A DNA stretch of 13,858 nucleotides. It comes from an uncultured Steroidobacteraceae bacterium. GTDB lineage: Bacteria; Pseudomonadota; Gammaproteobacteria; Steroidobacterales; Steroidobacteraceae. Position 1 is the stretch's first letter. The number at the start of each line of letters is the position of its first letter. The notes under the pieces were generated by a model. That model had not been told where the DNA came from. It made no database searches and worked only from the letters and a program-made list of their open reading frames with translations. Shown one piece after another: positions 1 to 6,465 of the stretch. Both the position numbers and the translations under genes were made by a program. The DNA lies in NCBI GenBank assembly GCA_955652795.1, contig CATPBQ010000216.1:1-13858 (forward strand), written 5' to 3'.

Positions 1-912
1 GGCGGGCGGTGGCGTCGCAGCGGGCGCCGGCGCCGCTGCTGCAGCGGGCTTCGGTGCAGTAGCGCGCGCGCCCGGGGCCTGCCCGGCGGCCGGCTTGTCG
101 AGGAGCTTCTCGATCTTGGCGTCTTGCATCAGCTCGTCCGAGTAACTGCGGAACTTCTTGTTCTGCACGACCTGCTCGAGGCGCTGGCGCACCTGGTCGA
201 ACGGGGGCGGTGTCAGCTCGCGCGTGTCGAGCAGCTGGATGACATGCCAGCCGTACTGCGTCTGGATCGGCTTGTGAGTGTATTCCCCGGCTTTGAGCGC
301 CATCACGGCGCCGGAGAATTGCGGCACCATGCGGTCGGGCGTGAACCAGCCCAGATCCCCGCCGTTGCTCTTGGAGGAATCCATCGATTCCTGTTTCGCG
401 AGCGCGTCGAACTTCTCGCCCTTGTCCAGGCGCGTGACGATCTTTTCAGCGAACGGCTCGGTGGCCACCAGGATGTGACGCGCGTGGTATTCCTGCTTGG
501 GCATGTCGGCGATCTGCGTCTCGTATTCCGCGCGCAGCTCCTGCTCGCTGGGCTTGCGGTCCTTCAGGTAGCGATCCGACACCGCCTGCTGCAGCACGTT
601 GAGGCGCGACAGCTCCAGGAGCGCAGCGGTGTCGGTGCTCTTGTCGAGTCCTTCCTTGCCCGCTTGCTCGCCCACAAGCCGGGCGCGGATCAGGTTGTCG
701 AGCGCGAGCTCGCGCTGCTGCGGGGTGAGTTCCGCGGAAGTTTTGCCCGTGATCCCCTTGATGTAGAACTCGTAGAAATCCCGGCTGATGGGGCTGCCGT
801 TCACGGTCGCAACCGGCGCCGAGGTGTCGGCGGTCGTCACGGCGGTTCTGGGCTGGCAGGCGCCGAGCGCAGCAAGCGTGGCAGCCAGGAAGAGGATACG
901 GGAGTGGTTCAT
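1..912 (-). CDS. Parvulin-type peptidylprolyl isomerase lipoprotein, 3' end outside window
   Basis: Cis-trans prolyl isomerase/foldase of the PpiC (parvulin) family, predicted to act on exported proteins in the periplasm while lipid-anchored. The frame is open from ATG 912 to the left edge (304 codons, no stop). Residues 1-18 form a signal peptide ending in a lipobox L16-G17-A18-C19, so C19 is the likely acylation site. Residues about 25-135 resemble the SurA/PrsA-type N-terminal chaperone helices. The rotamase domain spans about 142-231, with the family motifs HARHILV (143-149), SNGGDLGW and QYGWHVIQL (219-227). A low-complexity Ala/Pro/Lys tail follows residue 275. The start is supported by a GGAAG ribosome site (919-923) six bases upstream. 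It is the third gene after yciB and bolA, 46 bases beyond the bolA stop. Family assignment is secure; the substrate is unknown, and PrsA-, SurA- and PpiD-like labels are not separable here. Confidence 0.9.
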   Translation of the reverse strand, partial: MNHSRILFLAATLAALGACQPRTAVTTADTSAPVATVNGSPISRDFYEFYIKGITGKTSAELTPQQRELALDNLIRARLVGEQAGKEGLDKSTDTAALLELSRLNVLQQAVSDRYLKDRKPSEQELRAEYETQIADMPKQEYHARHILVATEPFAEKIVTRLDKGEKFDALAKQESMDSSKSNGGDLGWFTPDRMVPQFSGAVMALKAGEYTHKPIQTQYGWHVIQLLDTRELTPPPFDQVRQRLEQVVQNKKFRSYSDELMQDAKIEKLLDKPAAGQAPGARATAPKPAAAAAPAPAATPPPA

Positions 913-958
913 TCTGAGCTTCCGGTAACGGTTGGTAGTTGCAACGGTGGGTCCGCGG

Positions 959-1258
959 TCAGATGCCTTCTTCGGGGGTGCGCGCGATGATGTTCAGGGC
1001 GTGCACGGTCCCGCTCATGAGGGGAGCGACCGCGGCATAAACCAGACGGTGACGCTCGAGCCGGGTGCGGCCACGGAAGGCATCCGACACCAGCGTGACG
1101 CGAAAGTGACCGCCGCCGCGCGCGCCGGCGTGGCCGGCGTGACGCGCGCTGTCATCGACTATCTCGAGCGAGGTGGGCGCGAGCGCGCGCTCGATCGCGG
1201 TCCGCATCTGCACCATGACCGACTCGCCCATGGGGAGTTCCGCTGCCCCCGGTTTCAT
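959..1258 (-). CDS. BolA-family protein
   Basis: 99-residue BolA-family protein (class II KH-like fold), a family that binds Fe-S clusters together with monothiol glutaredoxins and, in BolA itself, influences cell shape and transcription. The BolA signature is visible from residue 19 on: TAIERAL near the start, a paired His region HAGHAG (40-45), HFRVTLVSDAF (51-61), the core L-RHRLVYAAV (67-77), then VHALNI and TPEEG at the C-terminus. I chose ATG 1258 because it overlaps the yciB stop as ATGA, which implies translational coupling. A second in-frame ATG at 1231 is possible and would remove nine residues. The neighbours (yciB upstream, PPIase downstream) suggest an envelope/morphology operon. 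Whether it is BolA, IbaG or another subgroup cannot be decided from sequence inspection, so no symbol is given. Confidence 0.9.
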   Translation of the reverse strand: MKPGAAELPMGESVMVQMRTAIERALAPTSLEIVDDSARHAGHAGARGGGHFRVTLVSDAFRGRTRLERHRLVYAAVAPLMSGTVHALNIIARTPEEGI

Positions 1259-1815
1259 GCCGACGGTTCGGCGCGCAGCGCGCCCGGACGGGTGCTGAGC
1301 CACAGCACCTGCAGTGCGACGAACGCGAAGGTCAGGAGCGTAAGTCCGAACATCTTGAAGTTGACCCAGGCGCGCTCGCTGGCGTAGTGCGCCACCGCGA
1401 GGTTGAGTGCGCCGAGCACGGCATAGAACGCCGCCGACCACAGGTTGAGCCGCCGCCACAGCGCATCGCTCACCTGCAGCCGCTGCTCGAGCGCCGGAGC
1501 GAGGACGCGCTGCGTGAGGGTGCGCTCGCCGATCCAGAAACTCGCGATGAAGGCGCCGCTCACCGCCCAGAAGAGCACGGTCGGCTTCCACTGGATAAAG
1601 AGCCGATTGTGCAGCAGCAGGGTCGCTGCGCCCAGAATCAGCACCAGCAACGCTGACAGCGCGTGCAGCGGCGGGATGCGCCGTTGCCGCAACCAGTCGA
1701 GGGCGAGCAGCGCCACCATCGCAGCCATGAGCACCGCGGTGGCCGCGTACAGCCCGCGCAGACGATAGGTCACGAAGAACGCCACGAGCGGCGCCAAGCC
1801 GGTAAGAGCCTGCAT
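1255..1815 (-). CDS. yciB: YciB / intracellular septation protein A
   Basis: Inner-membrane protein of the YciB (IspZ, septation protein A) family, linked in enterobacteria to cell-envelope synthesis and septation. The 186 residues are close to the usual family length. Five to six hydrophobic segments are visible at about 4-17, 22-41, 50-69, 79-95, 122-143 and 150-173. Family motifs are clear: FFVTYRLRGLYAATAVL near the N-terminus, LLLHNRLFIQWKPTVLFW (67-83), RLNLWSAAFYAVLGALNL (122-139) and WVNFKMFGL (150-158). It is the first gene of the minus-strand operon and shares ATGA with bolA. No convincing Shine-Dalgarno sequence precedes ATG 1815. The divergent 97-base region shared with yciO holds an inverted repeat that could control both directions. 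Confidence 0.93.
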   Translation of the reverse strand: MQALTGLAPLVAFFVTYRLRGLYAATAVLMAAMVALLALDWLRQRRIPPLHALSALLVLILGAATLLLHNRLFIQWKPTVLFWAVSGAFIASFWIGERTLTQRVLAPALEQRLQVSDALWRRLNLWSAAFYAVLGALNLAVAHYASERAWVNFKMFGLTLLTFAFVALQVLWLSTRPGALRAEPSA

Positions 1816-1850
1816 GGGAGCGGTGCGCGAGGGTCCTTAAGTCGAGGGTG

Positions 1851-1871
1851 TACGCGGCAAACGGCCGCGTA
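1851..1871. repeat. Perfect 8-bp inverted repeat between yciB and yciO
   Basis: TACGCGGC (1851-1858) and its exact reverse complement GCCGCGTA (1864-1871) flank a five-base AAACG centre. The element lies between two divergent genes and its right arm touches a -10-like TATATT (1870-1875) reading toward yciO, which is the typical place for an operator. No T-run follows on either strand, so an intrinsic terminator is unlikely. Function is inferred from position only. Confidence 0.5.
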
Positions 1872-1875
1872 TATT
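1870..1875 (+). promoter_or_regulatory. Possible -10 box for yciO
   Basis: TATATT matches the sigma-70 -10 consensus at five of six positions and lies 37 bases before the chosen TTG start of yciO. No good -35 hexamer is present at 16-18 bases spacing. It is adjacent to the inverted repeat at 1851-1871. Confidence 0.35.
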
Positions 1876-1912
1876 GTCACGCGCCGCGCGTAACTTCCAT
1901 TGGCACTTAGGT

Positions 1913-2545
1913 TTGGCCGAGTACTTCAAGCTACACCCCGTTGATCCGCAGCTGCGGCTCATCCGCCGCGCGGCGGAGCTGGTGCGCTCGGGAGGCGTCA
2001 TTGCCTATCCGACCGATTCCTGTTACGCGCTTGGCTGGCACATCGGCGACAAGGGCGCGCTGGAGCGCGTGCGCCGCATCCGCCAGGCCGACCGTCATCA
2101 CCACTTCACCCTGGTGTGCGCGGATCTGGCGGAGGTCGGGCGCTTCGCGTGGCTCGACACCTGGCAGTTCCGCATGCTGCGCGCCTGCCTGCCCGGCCCG
2201 TACACGTTCCTGCTGCGTGCCACGCGCGAGACGCCGCGCCGCCTGCAGCACGCGCGACGGCGCACCATCGGCGTGCGCATCCCCGATCATCCGGTGCCGC
2301 GCCTGCTGCTCGCCGAGCTGGGCGAGCCGCTGATGAGCTCGACGCTGATCCTGCCTTCGGATCCGCGGCCGCTGACCGAAGGGCGCGAAATCCAGGCGCG
2401 ACTCGAGCACGAGATCGACGCGGTTCTGGATGGCGGGGACTGCGGCATCGAGCCGACGACGGTGGTCGATCTGTCGGTAAGGCCGCCGGTGATCGTACGC
2501 AAGGGCAAGGGCGATCTCGGCCCGATCACGGGGCGTGCGCTATAA
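1913..2545 (+). CDS. yciO: YciO-type Sua5/YrdC-domain protein
   Basis: 210-residue member of the Sua5/YciO/YrdC family, whose founding members (TsaC/Sua5) make threonylcarbamoyl-AMP for the tRNA t6A modification. This protein belongs to the YciO branch: the N-terminal FKLHPVDPQ, SGGVIAYPTDSCYALG (26-41), IRQADRHHHFTL (56-67), PGPYTFLL and the C-terminal PTTVVDL-VIVRKGKGD all follow the E. coli YciO pattern. At the TsaC KxR and SxN positions it reads RIR and LMSST, so TsaC-like activity should not be assumed. The frame stays open upstream to a TTG at 1874, but TTG 1913 (MAEYFKLHP) aligns exactly with the E. coli YciO N-terminus and has TTAGG just before it. There is no ATG option. The stop codon lies inside the TATAAT that probably drives trpS. 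Confidence 0.88.
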   Translation: MAEYFKLHPVDPQLRLIRRAAELVRSGGVIAYPTDSCYALGWHIGDKGALERVRRIRQADRHHHFTLVCADLAEVGRFAWLDTWQFRMLRACLPGPYTFLLRATRETPRRLQHARRRTIGVRIPDHPVPRLLLAELGEPLMSSTLILPSDPRPLTEGREIQARLEHEIDAVLDGGDCGIEPTTVVDLSVRPPVIVRKGKGDLGPITGRAL

Positions 2546-2546
2546 T
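2541..2546 (+). promoter_or_regulatory. Perfect -10 box ahead of trpS
   Basis: A consensus TATAAT spans the yciO stop codon. The -35 region has no recognisable match, so it would need an activator or be weak. Transcription would begin about position 2552-2555, giving roughly 107 bases before the trpS start and placing the transcript start at a GTG (2554) that opens a 36-codon frame. Confidence 0.5.
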
Positions 2547-2553
2547 TGCGCTC

Positions 2554-2664
2554 GTGAGCCACAGCCTTATCGTCGTGGGCCGCGCGCGCCTGCCGCGCCC
2601 GGCTGCCAACCCCCGCCCCGCATCCGCTCCCGCACCCGCAGGCCCGCTGCGGCGGCGCTCGTGA
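2554..2664 (+). CDS. Possible small leader ORF of trpS (speculative)
   Basis: A 36-codon frame from GTG 2554 to TGA 2664. It begins seven bases after a perfect TATAAT, so the mRNA could start at or next to the start codon. Its stop overlaps the trpS start as GTGA, the same coupling style as at ubiG downstream. The product would be Arg/Pro/Ala-rich (starts MSHSLIVVGRARLP, ends GPLRRRS) with no Trp codon. I know no homologue. It may be only an open frame in GC-rich DNA; position is the sole argument. Confidence 0.2.
   Translation: MSHSLIVVGRARLPRPAANPRPASAPAPAGPLRRRS
2606..2640 (+). promoter_or_regulatory. C-rich, G-poor stretch in the trpS leader (possible Rho-loading site)
   Basis: Of 35 bases, 23 are C, 5 G, 5 A and 2 T, with regularly spaced pyrimidine-C pairs. 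This is unusual against the balanced G/C of the surroundings. It follows a bulged GC hairpin (2577-2600) and lies between the TATAAT and the trpS start. C-over-G leader segments are typical rut sites for Rho; that role here is inferred. Confidence 0.25.
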
Positions 2665-3875
2665 GTTCGCCGGCGCCGGCGCGGCGCGTCCTGTCCGGCA
2701 TGCGGCCCACCGGCCGGCTGCACCTCGGCAACTATCACGGCGCGTTGCGCAACTGGGTGGAACTGCAGTACCAGTACGAGTGTTTCTTCTTCGTGGCCGA
2801 CTGGCACATGCTCACGACCGGCTACGACGAGACCTTGCACCTGCAGGAGCACGTGCACGACGTGCTGATCGACTGGCTGGCGGCCGGCCTCAATCCCGGG
2901 GTCGCCACACTGTTCATCCAGTCGCACGTGCCCGAGCACGCGGAGCTGCACCTGCTGCTGTCGATGATCACCCCGCTCGGATGGCTCGAGCGCGTACCCA
3001 GTTACAAGGATCAGCAGGAGCAGCTGAAGGAAAAGGATCTCGCGACCTACGGCTTCCTCGGCTACCCGCTGCTGCAGAGCGCCGACATCCTGGTGTACCG
3101 TGCCGCCTACGTGCCGGTGGGCGAGGATCAGGTGGCGCACGTGGAGCTCACCCGCGAAACCGCGCGGCGCTTCAACCACCTCTACGGACGTGAGCTGGAC
3201 TTCGAGGCCAAGGCGGAGCGCGCCGTGAAGAGCCTCGGGGGACGCAACACCACCAACTACCGGCAACTGCGCCGCAAGTTCCAGGAGACCGGCGATACCG
3301 AGGCGCTGCAGCGCGCCCAGGCGCTGGTGCAGAGCAACAACCGCATCACGGTGGCCGATCGCGAGCGGCTGCTGGGGTTTCTCGAAGGTACCGGGGTGAC
3401 GATCCTGCCGGAGCCGCAGGCGTTGCTCACCGCGACGCCGAAGGTCCCGGGGCTCGATGGCCGCAAGATGTCGAAGTCCTACGGCAACACCATCGGGCTG
3501 CGCGAGGAACCCGATCAGGTAGTGCAGAAGCTGCGTGCCATGAAGACCGATCCGGCGCGCGTGCGGCGCACCGATCCGGGCGACCCGGAGAAGTGTCCGG
3601 TGTGGGACCTGCACAAGATCTATTCCGACGACAGCACCCGCAAGTGGGTGAACGAGGGTTGCCGCAGCGCTGGGATCGGCTGCCTGGAATGCAAGCAGCC
3701 GGTGATCGACAGGATCGTGGAGGAGATCGGCGGCATGCGCCGGCGCGCGCAGGAGTTCGAGGACAACCCGGAGCTGGTGCGCGGGATCGTCGCCGAGGGC
3801 GCCGACAAAGCGCGTGAGGTCGCGCGCCAGACCCTGGACGAAGTCCGGCGCACCATGCATCTGCGCCCCGACTGA
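2661..3875 (+). CDS. trpS: Tryptophan--tRNA ligase with four-Cys (Fe-S type) C-terminal motif
   Basis: Class Ic aminoacyl-tRNA synthetase that charges tRNA-Trp in the cytoplasm. The HIGH-type motif is HLGN (21-24) inside GMRPTGRLHLGNYHG, and KMSKS is at 269-273. At 404 residues it is about 70 longer than E. coli TrpRS; the extra block lies at about 178-247, just before the KMSKS loop. The C-terminal half contains C312-x21-C334-x6-C341-x2-C344, close to the C-x22-C-x6-C-x2-C [4Fe-4S] site of Thermotoga maritima TrpRS, and the flanking sequence (DPGDPEKCPVWDLHK, AGIGCLEC) also follows that branch. GTG 2661 is preferred because it keeps the first beta strand (RRVLSGMRPTG). ATG 2700 would cut it, and the frame further upstream is Arg/Pro low-complexity. 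scpA follows after 22 bases. Confidence 0.95.
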   Translation: MSSPAPARRVLSGMRPTGRLHLGNYHGALRNWVELQYQYECFFFVADWHMLTTGYDETLHLQEHVHDVLIDWLAAGLNPGVATLFIQSHVPEHAELHLLLSMITPLGWLERVPSYKDQQEQLKEKDLATYGFLGYPLLQSADILVYRAAYVPVGEDQVAHVELTRETARRFNHLYGRELDFEAKAERAVKSLGGRNTTNYRQLRRKFQETGDTEALQRAQALVQSNNRITVADRERLLGFLEGTGVTILPEPQALLTATPKVPGLDGRKMSKSYGNTIGLREEPDQVVQKLRAMKTDPARVRRTDPGDPEKCPVWDLHKIYSDDSTRKWVNEGCRSAGIGCLECKQPVIDRIVEEIGGMRRRAQEFEDNPELVRGIVAEGADKAREVARQTLDEVRRTMHLRPD

Positions 3876-3897
3876 CCGCGCAGGTGCCGGAACACAC

Positions 3898-4866
3898 ATG
3901 AAGCAAAAACCGGAACTGAAGATCGTGGTCTCCAACACGCCGCCGCCGCCGGCTACCCCGGATGCGCCGCCGCAGCAGGTGGAGATGCCGTTCGCGGTCG
4001 TGAACGGGGAGCCGATCTCGCAGCTGCCACGCGACCTGTACATTCCGCCGCAGGCCCTGGAGGTGTTTCTCGAGGCCTTCGAAGGCCCGCTCGATCTGCT
4101 GCTGTACCTCATCCGCCGGCAGAACCTGAACATTCTCGATATCCCGCTGGCGGAGATCACGCGCCAGTACATGCAGTACATCGAGCTCATGCAGGAGCTG
4201 CAGCTGGAGCTCGCGGGAGAGTATCTGGTGATGGCGGCGACGCTTGCGGAGCTCAAGTCGCGCATGCTGCTGCCGCGCCCCAAGCTCGATGAGGATGGGG
4301 AGGAGGACCCGCGCGCGGAGCTGGTACGGAGGCTGCAGGAGTACGAGCGCTTCAAACGCGCCGCCGCCGGGATCGATGCACTGCCGCGCCTGGAGCGCGA
4401 CGTGTGGACGACCTCAGCGCAGCTCCAGGAACGCCCGCTGCTGCGCACGTTGCCGCAAATCGCGCTGCAGGAAATGCTGGTCGCATTCAAGGATGTCGTG
4501 GTGCGTGCGCAGATGTTCGCCCACCATCACATTCAGCGCGAGCGGCTGTCGGTGGGCGAGCGCATGAGCGAGATCCTCGCAGCCCTCGGGGGTTCCGCGG
4601 GCTTCGTGCCGTTCCAGCAGCTGTTCCGGCCCCAGGAAGGGCGGATGGGTGTCACCATCACGTTCGCCGCGATTCTCGAGCTCATGCGCGAGGGGTTGAT
4701 CGACATCGTGCAGGCGCAGCCGTACGCGCCGCTGCACGTGCGCGCCGCCAATCCGGGCCCGATGCTGCGCGTCGTGACCGACAACACCGAAGCTGCGGCG
4801 CCTGTCGGCGAGGCGGCACCCGACACCAGGCTGCCGGCGCGCGCCGATGAGGATTCTCATGAGTGA
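3898..4866 (+). CDS. scpA: Segregation and condensation protein A
   Basis: Kleisin subunit of the SMC-ScpAB (condensin) complex, which compacts and segregates the chromosome. 322 residues from ATG 3898, with AGGTG (3882-3886) upstream. Residues 1-50 form a Pro-rich, probably disordered extension. The N-terminal SMC-binding region begins with FLEAFEGPLDLLLYLIRRQ (57-75) and LNILDIPLAEIT (77-88), followed by helical LAGEYLVMAATLAELKSRMLLP (105-126), all family hallmarks. An acidic linker follows (DEDGEEDP). The C-terminal winged helix includes VTITFAAILELMREGLIDIVQ. The last eight bases overlap scpB, as expected for partners made in fixed ratio. No smc gene is in view. Confidence 0.96.
   Translation: MKQKPELKIVVSNTPPPPATPDAPPQQVEMPFAVVNGEPISQLPRDLYIPPQALEVFLEAFEGPLDLLLYLIRRQNLNILDIPLAEITRQYMQYIELMQELQLELAGEYLVMAATLAELKSRMLLPRPKLDEDGEEDPRAELVRRLQEYERFKRAAAGIDALPRLERDVWTTSAQLQERPLLRTLPQIALQEMLVAFKDVVVRAQMFAHHHIQRERLSVGERMSEILAALGGSAGFVPFQQLFRPQEGRMGVTITFAAILELMREGLIDIVQAQPYAPLHVRAANPGPMLRVVTDNTEAAAPVGEAAPDTRLPARADEDSHE
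4849..4853 (+). promoter_or_regulatory. Ribosome binding site that decides the scpB start
   Basis: GAGGA lies five bases before ATG 4859. An earlier in-frame ATG at 4847 would start before this site, so 4859 is the better start. The site is inside the end of scpA. Confidence 0.75.
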
Positions 4867-5593
4867 GTCATACGTCAGGAACGTCATCGAGGCGGCGCTG
4901 CTGGCCGCGGGAACGCCGCTGCCGATGGCGGAACTCACGCGGCTGTTCGAGGACAGTGCGCGCCCGGGCGCGCAACAGGTGCGTGCGGCGCTCGCCGCCC
5001 TGGCGGCGGAGTACTCGGGGCGTGGCATCGAGCTGAAGGAGACGGCCAGCGGCTTTCGCATCCAGGTGCGGCGCGAGCTGGCGGCGGAAATCTCCCGCCT
5101 GTGGCCGGAGCGCGCGGCGCGTTACTCGCGGGCGCTGCTGGAGACCCTGGCGCTGATCGCCTACCGTCAGCCGATCACGCGCGCCGAGATCGAAGCCGTG
5201 CGCGGCGTCGCCGTCAACCCCAACATCATCAGGACCGTGATCGAGCGCAACTGGGTGCGCGTCGTCGGTCACCGCGACGTTCCCGGCCACCCGGAACTGC
5301 TGGGCACGACGCGCGAGTTCCTCGACTATTTCGGCGTGAAGAGCCTCGATGAGCTGCCGCCGCTCGCCGAGATCAAGGCCATGGGCGACATCAACCTGCA
5401 GCTGGGGCTGGCGGGCGAGGGCGCCCTCGCTGCGGGCGAGGACGCCGCCGCGGCGGCGCCAGAGCCGGCCGCGCAGAGCGGCGCGGGTACCGACACCGCG
5501 GAGACCGACGAGAGCCTCGAGGACGACGAGCTCTCCGCCGAAGGCGGCGGCTCGCGCGAGCTCGTGGCCGGGCCCCGCGATCTGGACGGCTGA
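4859..5593 (+). CDS. scpB: Segregation and condensation protein B
   Basis: Dimeric winged-helix partner of ScpA in the SMC condensin complex. 244 residues from ATG 4859. The first winged helix spans about 4-72 (VIEAALLAAGTPLPMAEL, then GIELKETASGFRIQ) and the second about 85-170, with the strongly conserved YSRALLETLALIAYRQPITRAEIEAVRGV (89-117) and PELLGTTREFLDYFGVKSLDELPPL (145-169). An Ala/Glu/Asp-rich acidic tail of about 65 residues follows, longer than in many ScpB proteins and likely disordered. The start overlaps scpA by eight bases, and the stop shares its A with the rluB-like start (TGATG). Co-translation with both neighbours is likely. Confidence 0.96.
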   Translation: MSESYVRNVIEAALLAAGTPLPMAELTRLFEDSARPGAQQVRAALAALAAEYSGRGIELKETASGFRIQVRRELAAEISRLWPERAARYSRALLETLALIAYRQPITRAEIEAVRGVAVNPNIIRTVIERNWVRVVGHRDVPGHPELLGTTREFLDYFGVKSLDELPPLAEIKAMGDINLQLGLAGEGALAAGEDAAAAAPEPAAQSGAGTDTAETDESLEDDELSAEGGGSRELVAGPRDLDG

Positions 5594-6465
5594 TGCCGCG
5601 CGGCCCGGCGCGCACCGGCGGCGGGCGTCGTGCAGGTCACAGAGGCTCGCGCGGCGCCGCAGCGGCGCGCCCCCGCGCGCCGCTCGAAGCTGCTGCGCAC
5701 GCCGAGCGTCTGCAGAAGATGCTCGCCCGTGCCGGGCTCGCTTCACGGCGCGAAGCGGAAGCCTGGATCCGCGCCGGCCGCCTCACCATCAACGGAACTG
5801 TGGCAGAGCTCGGCGCGCGGGTCGCTCCCCGCGACCAGGTGCGCCTCGACGGACGTCTGGTGCGCGCGCTCGCAGCCGTCGCGGGGGTGCGGGCATTCGT
5901 CTGTCATCGCTCACCGGGCGAACCCTTGAGGACGCCTGCACTGCCCGCTGCTGACCCCGGGGCGGAAACGCCGCGGGCGGCGCTTCTCGAGCGTCTGCCG
6001 CGCCGCGCGGGACGGCGCTTCATCGCGGTGAGTCCCATGCCACGCGTGGATGGCGGCCTCGAGCTCGTCACCTCCGACGGTGAGCTTGCGATGCGGCTGC
6101 AGCGCGCGGTGCACGCGCTGGCGAGCGAATTCGGCGTACGGGTGCGCGGCGAACTGCATGCCGGGCAGCTCGAGGGCATTCGCGGCGGGGCGCTCGACAG
6201 CGGCGCACGCCTCACGGTCGAGCGCTGCGAGGCCGCCGGCGGGGAGGCCGCCAATCGCTGGTACACGCTCGGCGTTCGCGGCGCGAGCGGCAAGGAAGTG
6301 CGGCAGCTGTTCGAGCGCCAGGGTGCGCTCGTCAGCCGCGTGCTGCGTACGCAGCTCGGACCGGTGCGGCTCGAGCGCTCGCTGGCGCGTGGTCAGTTTC
6401 GCGAGCTCACTCAGGAGGAGGCGCGCGCGCTGCTGCCGGACTACCCTGCGACGGGCGAGGGCTGA
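5593..6465 (+). CDS. RluB-like pseudouridine synthase homologue lacking the catalytic Asp
   Basis: Homologue of RluB/RsuA-family enzymes, which isomerise uridine in 23S or 16S rRNA; rluB commonly follows scpAB. 290 residues: an Arg/Gly/Ala-rich basic N-terminus (1-36), an S4 RNA-binding domain (38-90, ERLQKMLARAGLASRREAEAWIR, then GRLTINGT), and a synthase-like domain (about 100-280). The catalytic motif GRLDINTSG of RluB aligns without gaps to SPMPRVDGG (147-155), so the catalytic Asp position is Pro150. The flanking FIAV and LVTSDGELA are conserved. The YNKPEG-type motif is also degraded (CHRSPGE). The RNA-contacting C-terminal part (NRWYTLGVRGASGKEVRQLF, LVSRVLRTQLG) remains. The reading frame is intact and overlaps scpB by one base, so it looks maintained but probably not a synthase. 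The RluB symbol is withheld for that reason. Confidence 0.85.
   Translation: MPRGPARTGGGRRAGHRGSRGAAAARPRAPLEAAAHAERLQKMLARAGLASRREAEAWIRAGRLTINGTVAELGARVAPRDQVRLDGRLVRALAAVAGVRAFVCHRSPGEPLRTPALPAADPGAETPRAALLERLPRRAGRRFIAVSPMPRVDGGLELVTSDGELAMRLQRAVHALASEFGVRVRGELHAGQLEGIRGGALDSGARLTVERCEAAGGEAANRWYTLGVRGASGKEVRQLFERQGALVSRVLRTQLGPVRLERSLARGQFRELTQEEARALLPDYPATGEG

Noticed and set aside
1259..1591. N-terminal extension of the BolA-family gene to 1591
   Set aside because: The added 111 residues are an out-of-frame reading of yciB; ATG 1258 in the ATGA overlap gives the normal BolA length.
2526..4490. A 654-codon open frame on the minus strand across trpS and scpA
   Set aside because: It is antisense to two unmistakable genes, is Ser/Arg/Ala low-complexity and shows no family signature; long antisense frames are expected at this GC content.
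6031..6057. A frameshift hiding a normal GRLD motif in the RluB-like gene
   Set aside because: Neither of the other two frames restores the motif, and conserved residues lie on both sides in the same frame.
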